This document shows positions 25,201 through 34,715 of a stretch of 64,000 nt of DNA, one piece after another. A program made the position numbers and the translations under genes. Source of the DNA: Arsenophonus fragariae (GTDB taxonomy: Bacteria; Pseudomonadota; Gammaproteobacteria; Enterobacterales; Enterobacteriaceae); contig JBDPYZ010000008.1 of NCBI GenBank assembly GCA_047291315.1, positions 1-64,000 on the forward strand, in the 5' to 3' direction. Within the stretch, counting starts at the first letter, position 1; each line of letters begins with the position of its first letter. A model generated the notes under the pieces. It saw only the letters and a program-made list of their open reading frames with translations. It was not told where the DNA came from and ran no database searches.

Positions 25201-27156
25201 TTAACGATTCTCTGTGTTACTAACATTATCATTTCCATGCACACTATCCTCACCCTGAGTGGCAGAAATATTCTTTTCTGCCTGCCCTTGTGATGAGGAT
25301 GTTGAAGTAGGATTACTACTATCATTTTTATCCCAGCCAGCTGGCGCTCTAACTGGACGACGATTCATTAAATCATCAATTTGAGGTGCATCAATAGTTT
25401 CATATTTCATTAATGCATCCTTCATCGCATGAAGAATATCCATGTGATCATTCAAAATCTGACGAGCTCGTTTATAATTACGATCAATAATTGCCTTGAT
25501 CTCTTCATCAATTGCTCGCGCAGTTTCATCAGACATATGATTAGCTTTAGCAACCGAACGGCCCAGGAAAATTTCACCCTCTTCCTCGGCATAGAGTAGT
25601 GGCCCTAATTTCTCAGAAAAACCCCATTGTGTCACCATATTACGAGCAAGGTTAGTTGCTACTTTAATATCGTTTGATGCCCCGGTAGAAACTTTTTCTG
25701 AGCCATAAATAATTTCTTCCGCTAACCGGCCACCATAAAGAGTTGAAATTTGACTTTCTAACTTTTGCCGACTTGCACTAATCTGATCACCTTCTGGCAA
25801 GAAAAATGTTACACCTAATGCACGACCACGAGGCATAATCGTTACTTTATGAACCGGATCATGCTCAGGAACAATCCGTCCAATAATCGCATGACCAGCC
25901 TCATGATAAGCAGTAGATTCTTTTTGTTCTTCTGTCATGACCATAGAGCGGCGCTCAGCACCCATCATGATCTTGTCTTTTGCCTTTTCAAATTCCACCA
26001 TAGTGACAACACGATTATTTCCGCGCGCCGCAAAAAGAGCAGCTTCATTAACTAAGTTAGCTAAATCAGCACCAGAAAAACCTGGTGTGCCACGCGCTAA
26101 AACTGAAGCATCAACACTAGGATCTAAAGGAACACGCCGCATATGAACTTTTAAAATTTGTTCACGACCACGTACATCAGGTAAACCAACAACAACCTGT
26201 CGATCAAAACGTCCTGGACGCAATAATGCCGGATCTAATACATCGGGGCGATTGGTAGCTGCAATAACAATAATACCTTCATTACCTTCAAACCCATCCA
26301 TCTCCACCAACATTTGGTTAAGAGTTTGTTCACGTTCATCGTGCCCTCCTCCCAAACCTGCGCCACGTTGACGACCAACAGCATCTATTTCATCAATAAA
26401 GATGATACAAGGCGCTGCTTTCTTTGCTTGTTCAAACATATCTCGAACGCGAGAAGCACCAACACCAACGAACATTTCTACGAAATCTGAACCGGAGATA
26501 GTAAAAAAGGGAACCTTTGCTTCACCAGCAATAGCTTTAGCCAATAAAGTTTTACCTGTTCCCGGTGGTCCTACCATCAAAATTCCCTTAGGAATTTTAC
26601 CACCTAATTTTTGAAAACGACCTGGTTCACGTAAATATTCAACTAACTCACCAACTTCTTCTTTCGCTTCATCACAGCCTGCAACATCAGTAAAAGTTGT
26701 TTTAATTTGATCTTCGGTCAGCATCCGCGCCTTACTCTTACCAAAGGACATAGCACCTTTGCCACCTCCTCCCTGCATCTGACGCATAAAAAAGATCCAA
26801 ACCCCAATAAGCAATAACATTGGGAACCAGGAAATGAAAATAGTTGCTAAGAAACTTTGCTCTTGAGGTGGTTCACCAATGACGGTGACATGTCTTTCAA
26901 GCAAGGTATCCAACAATCTTGGATCCTCTCTCACTGGAATATAAGTCGTATAACGACTGTTATCCGTTTTCTTAACACTAATTTCACGATCAGAAATCCA
27001 CACTTCACGTATCTGATCCTGAGTTAACTCATTCATAAAGGTAGAATAATCCACCCTGCGACTATTCGAATCGCTAGGACCAAAACTCTGGAATAGAGAC
27101 ATCAGGACTACCGCAATGACTACCCAGAGAATCAGGTTTTTCGCCATGTCACTCAA
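25201..27156 (-). CDS. ftsH: ATP-dependent zinc metalloprotease FtsH
   Basis: Membrane-bound AAA+ protease that degrades short-lived cytosolic proteins and misassembled membrane proteins. 651 residues (E. coli about 645). Two membrane helices (near residues 5-23 and 97-120) flank a periplasmic domain; Walker A GPPGTGKT, Walker B IIFIDEID, the second region of homology NRPDVLDPALLRPGRFD, and the zinc site HEAGH are all present. The polar tail is Ser/Asn-rich. It follows rlmE by 50 bases. The regulatory partners HflK and HflC are encoded intact at 55708-57935. Confidence 0.98.
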   Translation of the reverse strand: MSDMAKNLILWVVIAVVLMSLFQSFGPSDSNSRRVDYSTFMNELTQDQIREVWISDREISVKKTDNSRYTTYIPVREDPRLLDTLLERHVTVIGEPPQEQSFLATIFISWFPMLLLIGVWIFFMRQMQGGGGKGAMSFGKSKARMLTEDQIKTTFTDVAGCDEAKEEVGELVEYLREPGRFQKLGGKIPKGILMVGPPGTGKTLLAKAIAGEAKVPFFTISGSDFVEMFVGVGASRVRDMFEQAKKAAPCIIFIDEIDAVGRQRGAGLGGGHDEREQTLNQMLVEMDGFEGNEGIIVIAATNRPDVLDPALLRPGRFDRQVVVGLPDVRGREQILKVHMRRVPLDPSVDASVLARGTPGFSGADLANLVNEAALFAARGNNRVVTMVEFEKAKDKIMMGAERRSMVMTEEQKESTAYHEAGHAIIGRIVPEHDPVHKVTIMPRGRALGVTFFLPEGDQISASRQKLESQISTLYGGRLAEEIIYGSEKVSTGASNDIKVATNLARNMVTQWGFSEKLGPLLYAEEEGEIFLGRSVAKANHMSDETARAIDEEIKAIIDRNYKRARQILNDHMDILHAMKDALMKYETIDAPQIDDLMNRRPVRAPAGWDKNDSSNPTSTSSSQGQAEKNISATQGEDSVHGNDNVSNTENR

Positions 27157-27206
27157 GGGATGAACCTCTTCATTACAACTATGTTAAATAAATAACGTAC
27201 AGGGTA

Positions 27207-27836
27207 CTATATTTTGCGCCCTGTCGCTACAATGTACACCTCACGTGAACGTAACCGTGAAGCATCTGGTTTACGAATTTTAACTTTCAAAAATAGAGAG
27301 CGAATTTCCCTCAGATATTCATCAAAGCCTTCTCCCTGAAATACTTTAACAATAAAACTTCCCCCGGTAGCCAGTACATCACGACACATATCTAACGCTA
27401 GCTCAACCAGATGCATGGATCCAGGAATATCGACCGCAGGTGTCCCACTCATATTGGGAGCCATATCCGACATAACAATCTGGACTTTTTTTTCACCAAT
27501 TTGCTCAAGTAATGCCTTTAATATTTGCTCATCTCGAAAATCTCCTTGCAAGAAATCAACGCCAACGATGGGATCCATTAGTAATAAATCACATGCAATA
27601 ACCCGCCCCCTCTGACCAACTTTGCTTACTGCATATTGAGACCAACCACCAGGCGCAGCACCTAAATCAACAACGGTCATACCAAATTTAAATATTTTAT
27701 CACTCTGCTGGATCTCGTCCAATTTAAACCACGCACGTGAGCGAAATCTTTTTTTTTGTGCTTGAAGAACGTATTTATCACTAAAATGTTCCTGCAACCA
27801 ACGACTAGAGCTTGCTGAACGCTTTTTATTAGCCAT
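27207..27836 (-). CDS. rlmE: 23S rRNA 2'-O-methyltransferase RlmE (RrmJ/FtsJ)
   Basis: SAM-dependent methyltransferase that modifies U2552 in the 23S A loop late in 50S assembly. 209 residues from MANKKRSASSSRWLQ (27836), the E. coli length; GGAAAAACA precedes that ATG. VVDLGAAPGGWSQYA is the SAM loop, and the K-D-K-E tetrad is represented by Lys in RSRAWFKLDE, Asp in MSDMAPNMSG, Lys in FIVKVFQGEG and Glu in SREVYIVA. It is divergent from yhbY and upstream of ftsH, the conserved order. Confidence 0.97.
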   Translation of the reverse strand: MANKKRSASSSRWLQEHFSDKYVLQAQKKRFRSRAWFKLDEIQQSDKIFKFGMTVVDLGAAPGGWSQYAVSKVGQRGRVIACDLLLMDPIVGVDFLQGDFRDEQILKALLEQIGEKKVQIVMSDMAPNMSGTPAVDIPGSMHLVELALDMCRDVLATGGSFIVKVFQGEGFDEYLREIRSLFLKVKIRKPDASRLRSREVYIVATGRKI

Positions 27837-27970
27837 TGTTTTTCCAACTATACTTATCAAATGACATCTACCTTTACCATTTTCGATATATCAAAATTAT
27901 AGAATTTATGGTGATAACTAAAAGATGGCGGTAGAATGTACCGTTTTCAATCCAACTAAAGCAAAAAACA

Positions 27971-28264
27971 ATGACTCTTAATAAAAAGCAAATACAATAT
28001 CTAAAAAGTCTTGCTCATCATCTAAACCCTGTTGTAATGATAGGTAACAATGGCTTAACTGAAGGTGTTTTAGCTGAAATCGAACAATCTTTGTCATCCC
28101 ATGAACTTATAAAAATCAAAATAGCAAGCGAAGATCGCGAGACCAAAAATTTGATAGCTAACGCTATTGTTCGAGAAACCGATGCTATCAATGTGCAAAT
28201 CATTGGTAAGATCTTGATACTATATCGTCCTTCTGAAACACACAAAATCATTTTACCTAAATAA
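27971..28264 (+). CDS. yhbY: CRM-domain RNA-binding protein YhbY
   Basis: 97 residues, the same as E. coli, made up of a single CRM domain: LKSLAHHLNPVVMIGNNGLT with the conserved glycine loop, then EIEQSLSSHELIKIKI. The protein associates with pre-50S ribosomal particles. Divergent from rlmE and convergent with greA, sharing a bidirectional terminator with the latter. Confidence 0.95.
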   Translation: MTLNKKQIQYLKSLAHHLNPVVMIGNNGLTEGVLAEIEQSLSSHELIKIKIASEDRETKNLIANAIVRETDAINVQIIGKILILYRPSETHKIILPK

Positions 28265-28304
28265 GTCTTCTACATTTATACAAAAATGCCATCTTCCTTC
28301 AGGG

Positions 28305-28330
28305 TAAAAAAGGCCATATTGGCCTCTTTT
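28305..28330. terminator. Bidirectional terminator between yhbY and greA
   Basis: AGGCCA-TAT-TGGCCT lies between A-rich and T-rich flanks, so both converging transcripts meet a stem followed by T residues. Confidence 0.8.
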
Positions 28331-28377
28331 ACTTTAAAATTAACTCAAGAATATAACGCTTTAAGACAAAATGAAAA

Positions 28378-28854
28378 TCAAATATATTCCACTTTCAAAA
28401 TTTCATATTCAACTTCACCACCAGGGGTGGTGATGACTACCACATCATCCATAGTCTTACCGATCAAGCCTCGAGCTATTGGTGAATTAACAGAAATGAG
28501 ATTTTCTTTGATATCAGCTTCATCATCACCCACAATACGGTAAGTCTGATCTTCATTTGTCGTTACATTAAATACAGTGACTGTCGCGCCGAATATTACA
28601 CGACCCTCATTTTTCATTTTTGTTACATCAATAACTTGCGCATGAGACAATTTAGCCTCAATTTCTTGGATACGCCCTTCGCAAAATCCTTGCTGTTCAC
28701 GCGCTGCATGATATTCTGCATTTTCTTTCAAATCACCATGTTCACGAGCTTCTGCAATAGCAGCAATTATTTCAGGACGGCGAATATTCTTTAAAAATTC
28801 TAACTCTTCACGCAACTTTTCTACGCCACGTACCGTCATTGGAATCTGTTTCAT
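28378..28854 (-). CDS. greA: Transcript cleavage factor GreA
   Basis: Enters the RNA polymerase secondary channel and stimulates cleavage of backtracked RNA. 158 residues from MKQIPMTVRG (28854), the E. coli length, preceded by GAGG; the longer frame up to 28917 lacks family support. The coiled-coil tip carries the acidic pair in AREHGDLKENAEYHAAREQQ, and the globular domain has RVIFGATVTV and ISVNSPIARGLIGK. Convergent with yhbY and divergent from the dacB remnant. Confidence 0.97.
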   Translation of the reverse strand: MKQIPMTVRGVEKLREELEFLKNIRRPEIIAAIAEAREHGDLKENAEYHAAREQQGFCEGRIQEIEAKLSHAQVIDVTKMKNEGRVIFGATVTVFNVTTNEDQTYRIVGDDEADIKENLISVNSPIARGLIGKTMDDVVVITTPGGEVEYEILKVEYI

Positions 28855-29120
28855 TAATAAATGCCTCTGATTCTTTCCTAAATAAAAAATTAAATATCTT
28901 CCTGATTTTTCAGTCATTAAAGCAAATTAGCACTTCTAACAAAGCAACATTCTAGGCAAACAAAAAAAGGCTACAAACCTTGTTAACGATTAGTTTGCAA
29001 CTTTATTATTCTATCATTTAATTAACCATTCTAACGCACACTTAATGCTAGGTCATCGTTTACTTTTTTCTGCATTACACTTTAGTATGTCTATTATGTC
29101 TACCTTTATATACAGCACTT

Positions 29121-30302
29121 ATGATTTTTTTTTAAAAATTGGAAGATCATATTGGTTATTTAACCTACTTTTCATATTCAACTAGGCGCTATCAGCATAT
29201 ATTGAAAACTATATTAATTATCCGCCAACAGGCAAAAATCTCGCTTTTATCGCGCAAAAAGTGGGGAGTCATACCGTTCGATCACCATAACCAACAAATT
29301 CGCAACATGGTAGCTGAATTAAAGCAAATAGGTATTGAACAAGTTGATGGCAATTTAATCATAAATATATCAGCCTTCACTGGCCAAGATAAAGCTCCTT
29401 GGTGGGTCTGGAATGATATGACACAATGTTTTAGCACTCCACCAAGCGCCGCTATTATAGATAAAAACTGTTTCTCAACCACTATACATAGTGATCATAA
29501 ACCTGGCGATATCGCTTATGTCCATACTGCCTTTTTTTACCCTATTAATATGTTCAGTGAAGTAATTACACTAGCAAAAAATTCAACTGATGGACGTTAT
29601 TGTGCATTTACCATTCAAAATAGCGCAAACTATGCGGGAGCAATTATAAAAACTGGCCTGACAGATACTAAGATCGTTATTACCGAGCACATTAAACGGC
29701 ACCACTTGCCTAACATAGCAGGAAATATCCTGGCCACAACCAAATCTAAACCGCTACATCATTTGCTGACAATCATGCTAAAAAATCTGATAATATGATA
29801 GCTGATACAATCTTTAGAGCCATAGGCCGGGAATATTGTGGTGTCCCAAGTAGCTGGTCTTCTGGCTCCGATGCTATCCGCCAGGTTTTAAAACAAAAAG
29901 CTAATATTAACTTAGCCAATACAGTTATAGTAGATGGTTCAGGGTTGTCGCGTCACAATTTAATTACACCAACAGCTATGATGTCTATTTTGCAATATAT
30001 TGCTAAACATGATAGTCAACTAAACTTCATTGCTATGTTACCATTAGCTGGTCATAATAACACTCTACGTTATCGTGGTGGCATTGGACAATACAGGTTC
30101 GGCAGGCGTTAATGGTAAGGTTTCAGCTAAAACCGATGCCTTACAAGGAGTATATAACCTTGTCGGCTTCATTACAGTACAAAGTGGTCAGCGTATCGAT
30201 TTTGTACAGTTTATTTCAGCTATATAGCTTACCACCACAAAATATAATATTCACCGTATTCCCCTTGTCCGTTTTGAAGGCCATCTCTATAGTAATTACT
30301 AA
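29121..30302 (+). pseudogene. dacB: Decayed D-alanyl-D-alanine carboxypeptidase DacB (PBP4)
   Basis: PBP4 is a periplasmic DD-carboxy/endopeptidase. The remnant reads YIENYINYPPTGKNLAFIAQ, then FDHHNQQ joined straight to IRNMVAELKQIG, so about 60 residues with the nucleophile SxxK motif are deleted. A second deletion joins YCAFTI to QNSANYAGAI. The SxN motif survives as KSDNMIAD but across a frameshift near 29780, and the KTG region is seen as GKVSAKTDALQGVYNL after another shift near 30100, with further changes near the end before RFEGHLYSNY. Not functional. It is convergent with obgE, as in E. coli. Confidence 0.93.
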
Positions 30303-30354
30303 AAGAAACAAAAAGGTATCTATTCGATATCAGCTAAAAAATAACCCGCACTAA

Positions 30355-30423
30355 TTAACGCTTATAAAGGAAGTCAATTGCTTCTTCATCGTCTTCATCC
30401 AGATCCATTTTATTATCAAAAAA
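30355..30423 (-). other. In-frame fossil of the ObgE acidic tail
   Basis: Directly after the obgE stop codon the same frame continues for 22 codons, ending DLDEDDEEAIDFLYKR and a second stop at 30357-30355. This matches the acidic end of E. coli ObgE (..DDDEGVEFIYKR). The early TAA stands where E. coli-type proteins have Gln after WDDYHRE, consistent with a CAA-to-TAA change. Confidence 0.85.
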
Positions 30424-31503
30424 TTATTCTTTGTGATAATCATCCCACATAAATTCAGTTTTATCTGTTCCAGTGCTATCTACCGATATATTTTGTGGAT
30501 GGTCTTGCATAAACGTCATAATATCCCAACAAAGTGATTTAACGCCTAGCTGATTTACCGCAGAAATCTGATAATACTTGTCTTGCCATCCTAATGCTTC
30601 AATAATATCTTTTGCACGGTCATTTGCCTCTTCAGAAGTCATAAGATCAACTTTGTTAAAAACCAGCCACCGCGGTTTTTGTGCTAATTTTTCACTATAT
30701 TTTTCCAGTTCCGCATTAATTATTTTTACATTATCAACCGGATCAGAACCATCAATAGGGAAAATATCAATAAGATGCAGAAGTATCGTGCAGCGTTCCA
30801 AATGCCTTAAGAAACGAATACCAAGACCTGCACCTTCTGCACCTCCCTCAATTAAACCAGGAATATCTGCAATAACAAAGCGTTGCTCACTATCCATGCG
30901 TACTACGCCCAAACTCGGTACCAAAGTAGTGAATGGATAATCAGCAACTTTGGGTTTTGCCGCTGAAACTAAACGAATGAAAGTCGATTTACCTGCATTC
31001 GGCATACCTAGCATGCCTACATCAGCAAGTAACATCAATTCAAGTAACAATTCTCTTGTTTCTCCTTTCGTTCCCATCGTTTTTTGACGGGGAGCACGAT
31101 TGACTGATGATTTAAATCGAGTATTACCTAAACCATGAAATCCACCTTTCGCAACCATTAAACGCTGCCCATGACGAGTCATATCACCAACGATTTCTCT
31201 GGTTGAAAAATCACGTATCCGCGTGCCAACCGGGACTTTAATGGTGTTATCTTGACCACGCTTTCCTGCACGATCACGACTTTGACCATTCTGTCCCCGT
31301 TCAGCTCGGAAGATTATTTCAAATCGATAATCAATCAACGTATTAAGATTTTCATCAGCCAACAGATAAACATCTCCGCCATCTCCACCATCTCCACCAT
31401 CAGGCCCGCCCTTAGGGATATATTTTTCACGGCGGAAGCTAACGCAGCCACTACCACCATCGCCAGCTATAACTAATATTTTGGCTTCATCAATAAATTT
31501 CAT
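30424..31503 (-). CDS. obgE: Obg-family GTPase ObgE (CgtA), tail truncated
   Basis: Essential GTPase linked to 50S assembly and stress control. 359 residues against 390 in E. coli. The glycine-rich Obg domain (DGGSGCVSFRREKY, GGPDGGDGGDGGDV) is complete; the G domain has GMPNAGKST, DIPGLIEGG and FNKVD. The protein ends WDDYHKE at a TAA, after which the acidic tail is still readable in frame. The acidic tail is variable among Obg proteins, so the shortened protein probably works. rpmA and rplU lie upstream; yhbE, found between them in E. coli, is absent. Confidence 0.95.
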   Translation of the reverse strand: MKFIDEAKILVIAGDGGSGCVSFRREKYIPKGGPDGGDGGDGGDVYLLADENLNTLIDYRFEIIFRAERGQNGQSRDRAGKRGQDNTIKVPVGTRIRDFSTREIVGDMTRHGQRLMVAKGGFHGLGNTRFKSSVNRAPRQKTMGTKGETRELLLELMLLADVGMLGMPNAGKSTFIRLVSAAKPKVADYPFTTLVPSLGVVRMDSEQRFVIADIPGLIEGGAEGAGLGIRFLRHLERCTILLHLIDIFPIDGSDPVDNVKIINAELEKYSEKLAQKPRWLVFNKVDLMTSEEANDRAKDIIEALGWQDKYYQISAVNQLGVKSLCWDIMTFMQDHPQNISVDSTGTDKTEFMWDDYHKE

Positions 31504-31580
31504 TATCTTTTCTCCGCATACTAGACATTATACGCTAGATGGTAGTTTTACCCAGAGATGTTATCACATAAGGTAATATA

Positions 31581-31608
31581 AAAAGCCCCGCAAAATTGCA
31601 GGGCTTTC
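31581..31608 (-). terminator. Terminator between rpmA and obgE
   Basis: AAAGCCCCGCAA and TTGCAGGGCTTT form a stem with one mismatch; the minus-strand end is rich in T. It lies 29 bases after the rpmA stop, so obgE probably depends on readthrough or a further promoter. Confidence 0.8.
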
Positions 31609-31636
31609 TAAAACTGTATTTAAAGATCAAAAAAAC

Positions 31637-31894
31637 CTATTCAGCTCCGATACTGACATATTTACGATTTTTTAGTCCTTTAACTTCAAATTTTACTTTT
31701 CCGTCAGCCAATGCAAATAGGGTATGATCACGACCACAACCAACATTACTTCCAGCATGGAATTTAGTACCACGCTGACGAACAATGATACTACCTGCCA
31801 AGACAGATTCACCACCAAAACGTTTTACACCTAGGCGTTTTGCTTCGGAATCGCGACCGTTACGCGTTGAGCCGCCAGCCTTTTTATGTGCCAT
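31637..31894 (-). CDS. rpmA: 50S ribosomal protein L27
   Basis: 85 residues, as in E. coli, starting MAHKKAGGSTRNGRDSEAKR, the flexible amino end that reaches the peptidyl-transferase centre; GSIIVRQRGTKFHAG and GRDHTLFALADG are conserved. GGAGGG stands before the ATG. It follows rplU by 19 bases in the standard rplU-rpmA pair. Confidence 0.98.
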   Translation of the reverse strand: MAHKKAGGSTRNGRDSEAKRLGVKRFGGESVLAGSIIVRQRGTKFHAGSNVGCGRDHTLFALADGKVKFEVKGLKNRKYVSIGAE

Positions 31895-31913
31895 TAATCT
31901 GCCCTCCTAATTC

Positions 31914-32222
31914 TTAAGCAATAACAGTGATTTTCACATCAGTAAACCACTGACGGTGGCCCTGTTGTTTACGGCTATGTTTACGGCGACGAAATTTAAC
32001 AATCTTAATTTTCTCACCGCGACCATGCGCAATAACTTCAGCTTTAACTTTGATGCCTTCAACAACAGGAGCACCGATTTTAATATCATCACCGTCGGAA
32101 ATCATCAATACTTGATCGAACTCAACAGTTCCACCTGTCGCAATGTCTAGCTTTTCTAGGCGAACTGTTTGGCCTTCACTGACTCGGTGTTGTTTACCAC
32201 CACTTTGGAAAACCGCGTACAT
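31914..32222 (-). CDS. rplU: 50S ribosomal protein L21
   Basis: 102 residues from MYAVFQSGGKQHRVSEGQ (32222), with GGAG 5 bases before the ATG; an upstream ATG at 32240 would add six residues not seen in the family. The conserved RRKHSRKQQGHRQWFT block binds 23S rRNA domain I. Divergent from ispB, the usual arrangement. Confidence 0.97.
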   Translation of the reverse strand: MYAVFQSGGKQHRVSEGQTVRLEKLDIATGGTVEFDQVLMISDGDDIKIGAPVVEGIKVKAEVIAHGRGEKIKIVKFRRRKHSRKQQGHRQWFTDVKITVIA

Positions 32223-32496
32223 ATAAACTCCGCTTAGCACACTCCCTTAGCATATTTGATTTCAGAGTGCATTTTATAAATATTCACAATGGGCGCGAAT
32301 TTTACGCAAAAAAGCATCAGAAGACAAGCCTAGAATTCAATCTAATAATAAAAATCTACTTTCTAAAGCGTATTTATTCCGTAGCCGTTCATTTGTAATT
32401 CATTTTACAGTACAATCGATGACAGATTAACAGCGCAAGATCACATAACTAAATATTATGTTTAGGTAAAGCCAAATTGATAAAAGAATTTATAAA

Positions 32497-33468
32497 ATGA
32501 ATTTAGAATCAATTATCAATCTAACCGCAAAAGACATGGAAGCGGTTAATAAAGCAATCTTGAATCAATTAAATTCAGATGTCCAACTCATTAATCAACT
32601 AGGTCACTATATTATTAGTGGTGGCGGAAAAAAAATTCGGCCTATGATTGCTATCCTAGTTGGAAGAGCTTTAGGATATCAAAGAGAAAAGCACATTAAT
32701 GTAGCCGCATTGGTTGAATTTATTCATACGGCAACATTACTACATGATGATGTTGTTGATGAGTCCACTCTGCGGCGCGGTAAAAAAACAGTAAATGCTG
32801 TTTTTGGTAATGCCGCCAGTGTATTAGTAGGAGACTTCATTTATACCCGATCATTCCAAATGATGACAGAACTTGATTCTATGCCTATTTTAAAGCTGAT
32901 GTCTGATGCAACAAATATCATCGCAGAAGGTGAAGTTTCACAATTAATCAATTGTAATAATCCAGACATCACCGAAAATACCTATATGCAAATAATATAT
33001 AGTAAAACAGCGCGCTTATTTGAAGCAGCGACACACGCATCAGCGATCGTATCAGGTGCCAATGAAATACAACAGCAAGCCTTACGAGATTATGGTCGTT
33101 ATCTTGGTACTGCCTTCCAACTGATTGATGATATTTTGGATTATGATGCAGATAGTACCACTATTGGCAAAAATATCGGCGATGATTTAGATGATGGAAA
33201 ACTAACACTACCTCTACTTCATGCAATGAAAAAAGGTACCTCAGAAGAATCCGCACTTATTCGTAATTTAATAGAAAAAGGTAATGGGCGCCATTTACTC
33301 AGTACCATATTAATTACCATGAAACGCTGTGGCTCTCTTGAATATACCCGCGACCGAGCTAGAGAGGAAGTTGATAAAGCAATTAATGCTCTCGATATCT
33401 TACCTGATACATCTTATAAAGATGCTCTGATTAGCTTGGCTTGCATTTCCGTTCAACGCCCCTCGTAA
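32497..33468 (+). CDS. ispB: Octaprenyl diphosphate synthase IspB
   Basis: Makes the C40 side chain of ubiquinone and menaquinone; essential in E. coli. 323 residues, the same length. The two aspartate-rich motifs of trans-prenyltransferases are seen as LLHDDVVDE (first) and LIDDILDYD (second), with GGGKKIRPM near the amino end and VLVGDFIYTRSFQMM. Divergent from rplU. That the gene is kept while anaerobic ubiquinone genes (yhbT/U/V) are dead suggests oxygen-dependent quinone synthesis remains. Confidence 0.97.
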   Translation: MNLESIINLTAKDMEAVNKAILNQLNSDVQLINQLGHYIISGGGKKIRPMIAILVGRALGYQREKHINVAALVEFIHTATLLHDDVVDESTLRRGKKTVNAVFGNAASVLVGDFIYTRSFQMMTELDSMPILKLMSDATNIIAEGEVSQLINCNNPDITENTYMQIIYSKTARLFEAATHASAIVSGANEIQQQALRDYGRYLGTAFQLIDDILDYDADSTTIGKNIGDDLDDGKLTLPLLHAMKKGTSEESALIRNLIEKGNGRHLLSTILITMKRCGSLEYTRDRAREEVDKAINALDILPDTSYKDALISLACISVQRPS

Positions 33469-33489
33469 TAAAAACTTCTCTGGAACAAC

Positions 33490-33883
33490 TCATCCTGTTC
33501 TAGAGTCATCTTCTTCCACCAATATCGCTTCACAACAATTGATATAACCAATCAACTTTTCCAACCCTTGCCGCAAAATAAATTTAATAATCTTTTCACG
33601 CTCTTTTTTTTGTTAATTGTTTATAAGCTTCGACCCAAATTAAAAAAGCATCTTGTCGTTTTTCTTTGCTTCGATAATCAATAGAGTTATCATTTAGCGA
33701 TAATACATTAAATACATCTTCAGGTAGACTGCTCACATGATATTCAAGAGCTTTACCTTAAACTCCACGTTTTCGACGGTGCTTCCAACCTTCCCTGCGA
33801 ACAATTAGATTAATACCTTGTGGTGATGAAGGTAAAAAAACCAATCCAGCAAGTTCTTTCGAGGTATACCATTCTTTTTTCAT
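33490..33883 (-). pseudogene. Decayed Mu-type helix-turn-helix DNA-binding protein
   Basis: From ATG 33883 the reading is MKKEWYTSKELAGLVFLPSS, PQGINLIVRREGWKHRRKR, GV, TAA, GKALEYHVSSLPEDVFNVL. This resembles the Mu repressor/transposase amino-terminal winged helix (PF02316 type), found in phage-like and chromosomal regulators. The TAA replaces a probable Gln. A one-base shift in a run of eight A residues near 33610 leads into KKEREKIIKFILRQGLEKL and a final stop at 33490. No transposase or phage gene is beside it. Family call from pattern only. Confidence 0.6.
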
Positions 33884-34427
33884 AATTTTTTCTCATCACT
33901 TTTGGTATTAATACATAACCTAATTCTGCAAATCTAATTGTTAAAAATGGTGGCGTTATTGATTATTTTTTTCTTTTAAAACCCTTCCAATTTCTTAAAC
34001 ATGGAAAAATCATTGAATAAAACCGTAAAGTTATTTCTTTTTTTATCTCTTGCAAATATTGTTCTCCTTTTTACTATCATTATTACTTAATTTTTTTCTA
34101 TTAATATTAGGGAAAATTATTTTATAACTATTAATTCTAAGGCATTAATATGAATTAAAGGTTTTTATTTTTGTCATTCTATTATACTGAATCAATATAA
34201 CTAGAATTAATTAGTTACACTCCTAATAAATTTGAGAGAACCTCACTATATTTCTTAAAATATCTGGAAAATCTCTATATTTTTTGTAATTAAGTTTAAA
34301 AAAGAGACTTTTAAGAAAAAATGTTATTTTATTTTTAATAACAACTTCTAGTTCTAAATACATGTAAGAACTACCTGTTATTTATACCACTAATACAGCA
34401 ATATATTTAATAGAAAAAGGATTAAAA
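33884..34427. other. AT-rich gap with no gene seen
   Basis: About 540 bases between the Mu-type pseudogene and sfsB. Very rich in A/T with homopolymer runs. I see no frame with family likeness, tRNA or clear repeat. The end of it contains AAGGA, a probable old ribosome-binding site for sfsB. Confidence 0.6.
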
Positions 34428-34706
34428 ACGATTTCACAGAAATCTGATTGGTATCCTGCGGATATTATTGCAGCGCTAAGAAAACGCGGAATAACAACAT
34501 TAACAGCTATATCAAGACAAGCAGGTTTAAGCTCTTCAACCCTAGCCAATGCTTTATCTCGGCCCTGACCAAAAGGAGAATGGATAATTGCAAATTTTTT
34601 AAATCTTCATCCTTATAAAATATGGCCTAGCCGTTATTACGATTTCAATACAGGAAAATTATTAGAACGAAATATTCGTCAGCCTACTAATAAAAATAAC
34701 GAATAA
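34428..34706 (+). pseudogene. sfsB: SfsB (Nlp) Ner-like regulator, nearly intact pseudogene
   Basis: A single frame of 92 codons reads SDWYPADIIAALRKRG, AISRQAGLSSSTLANALSRP, a TGA, PKGEWIIANFLNLH and IWPSRYYD, matching SfsB, a small Ner-type helix-turn-helix regulator. The TGA at 34566-34568 stands exactly where the conserved Trp of RPWPKGE is expected (TGG to TGA). The likely start is ACG at 34428, placed 7 bases after AAGGA, where ATG would be expected. So two point changes separate it from an intact gene. It lies downstream of ispB as in E. coli. Confidence 0.85.
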
Positions 34707-34715
34707 ATTATAAAT

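Noticed and set aside
33490..34706. A prophage or transposon around the Mu-type gene and sfsB
   Set aside because: No integrase, transposase, terminal repeat or target duplication is visible; sfsB is an ordinary neighbour of ispB.
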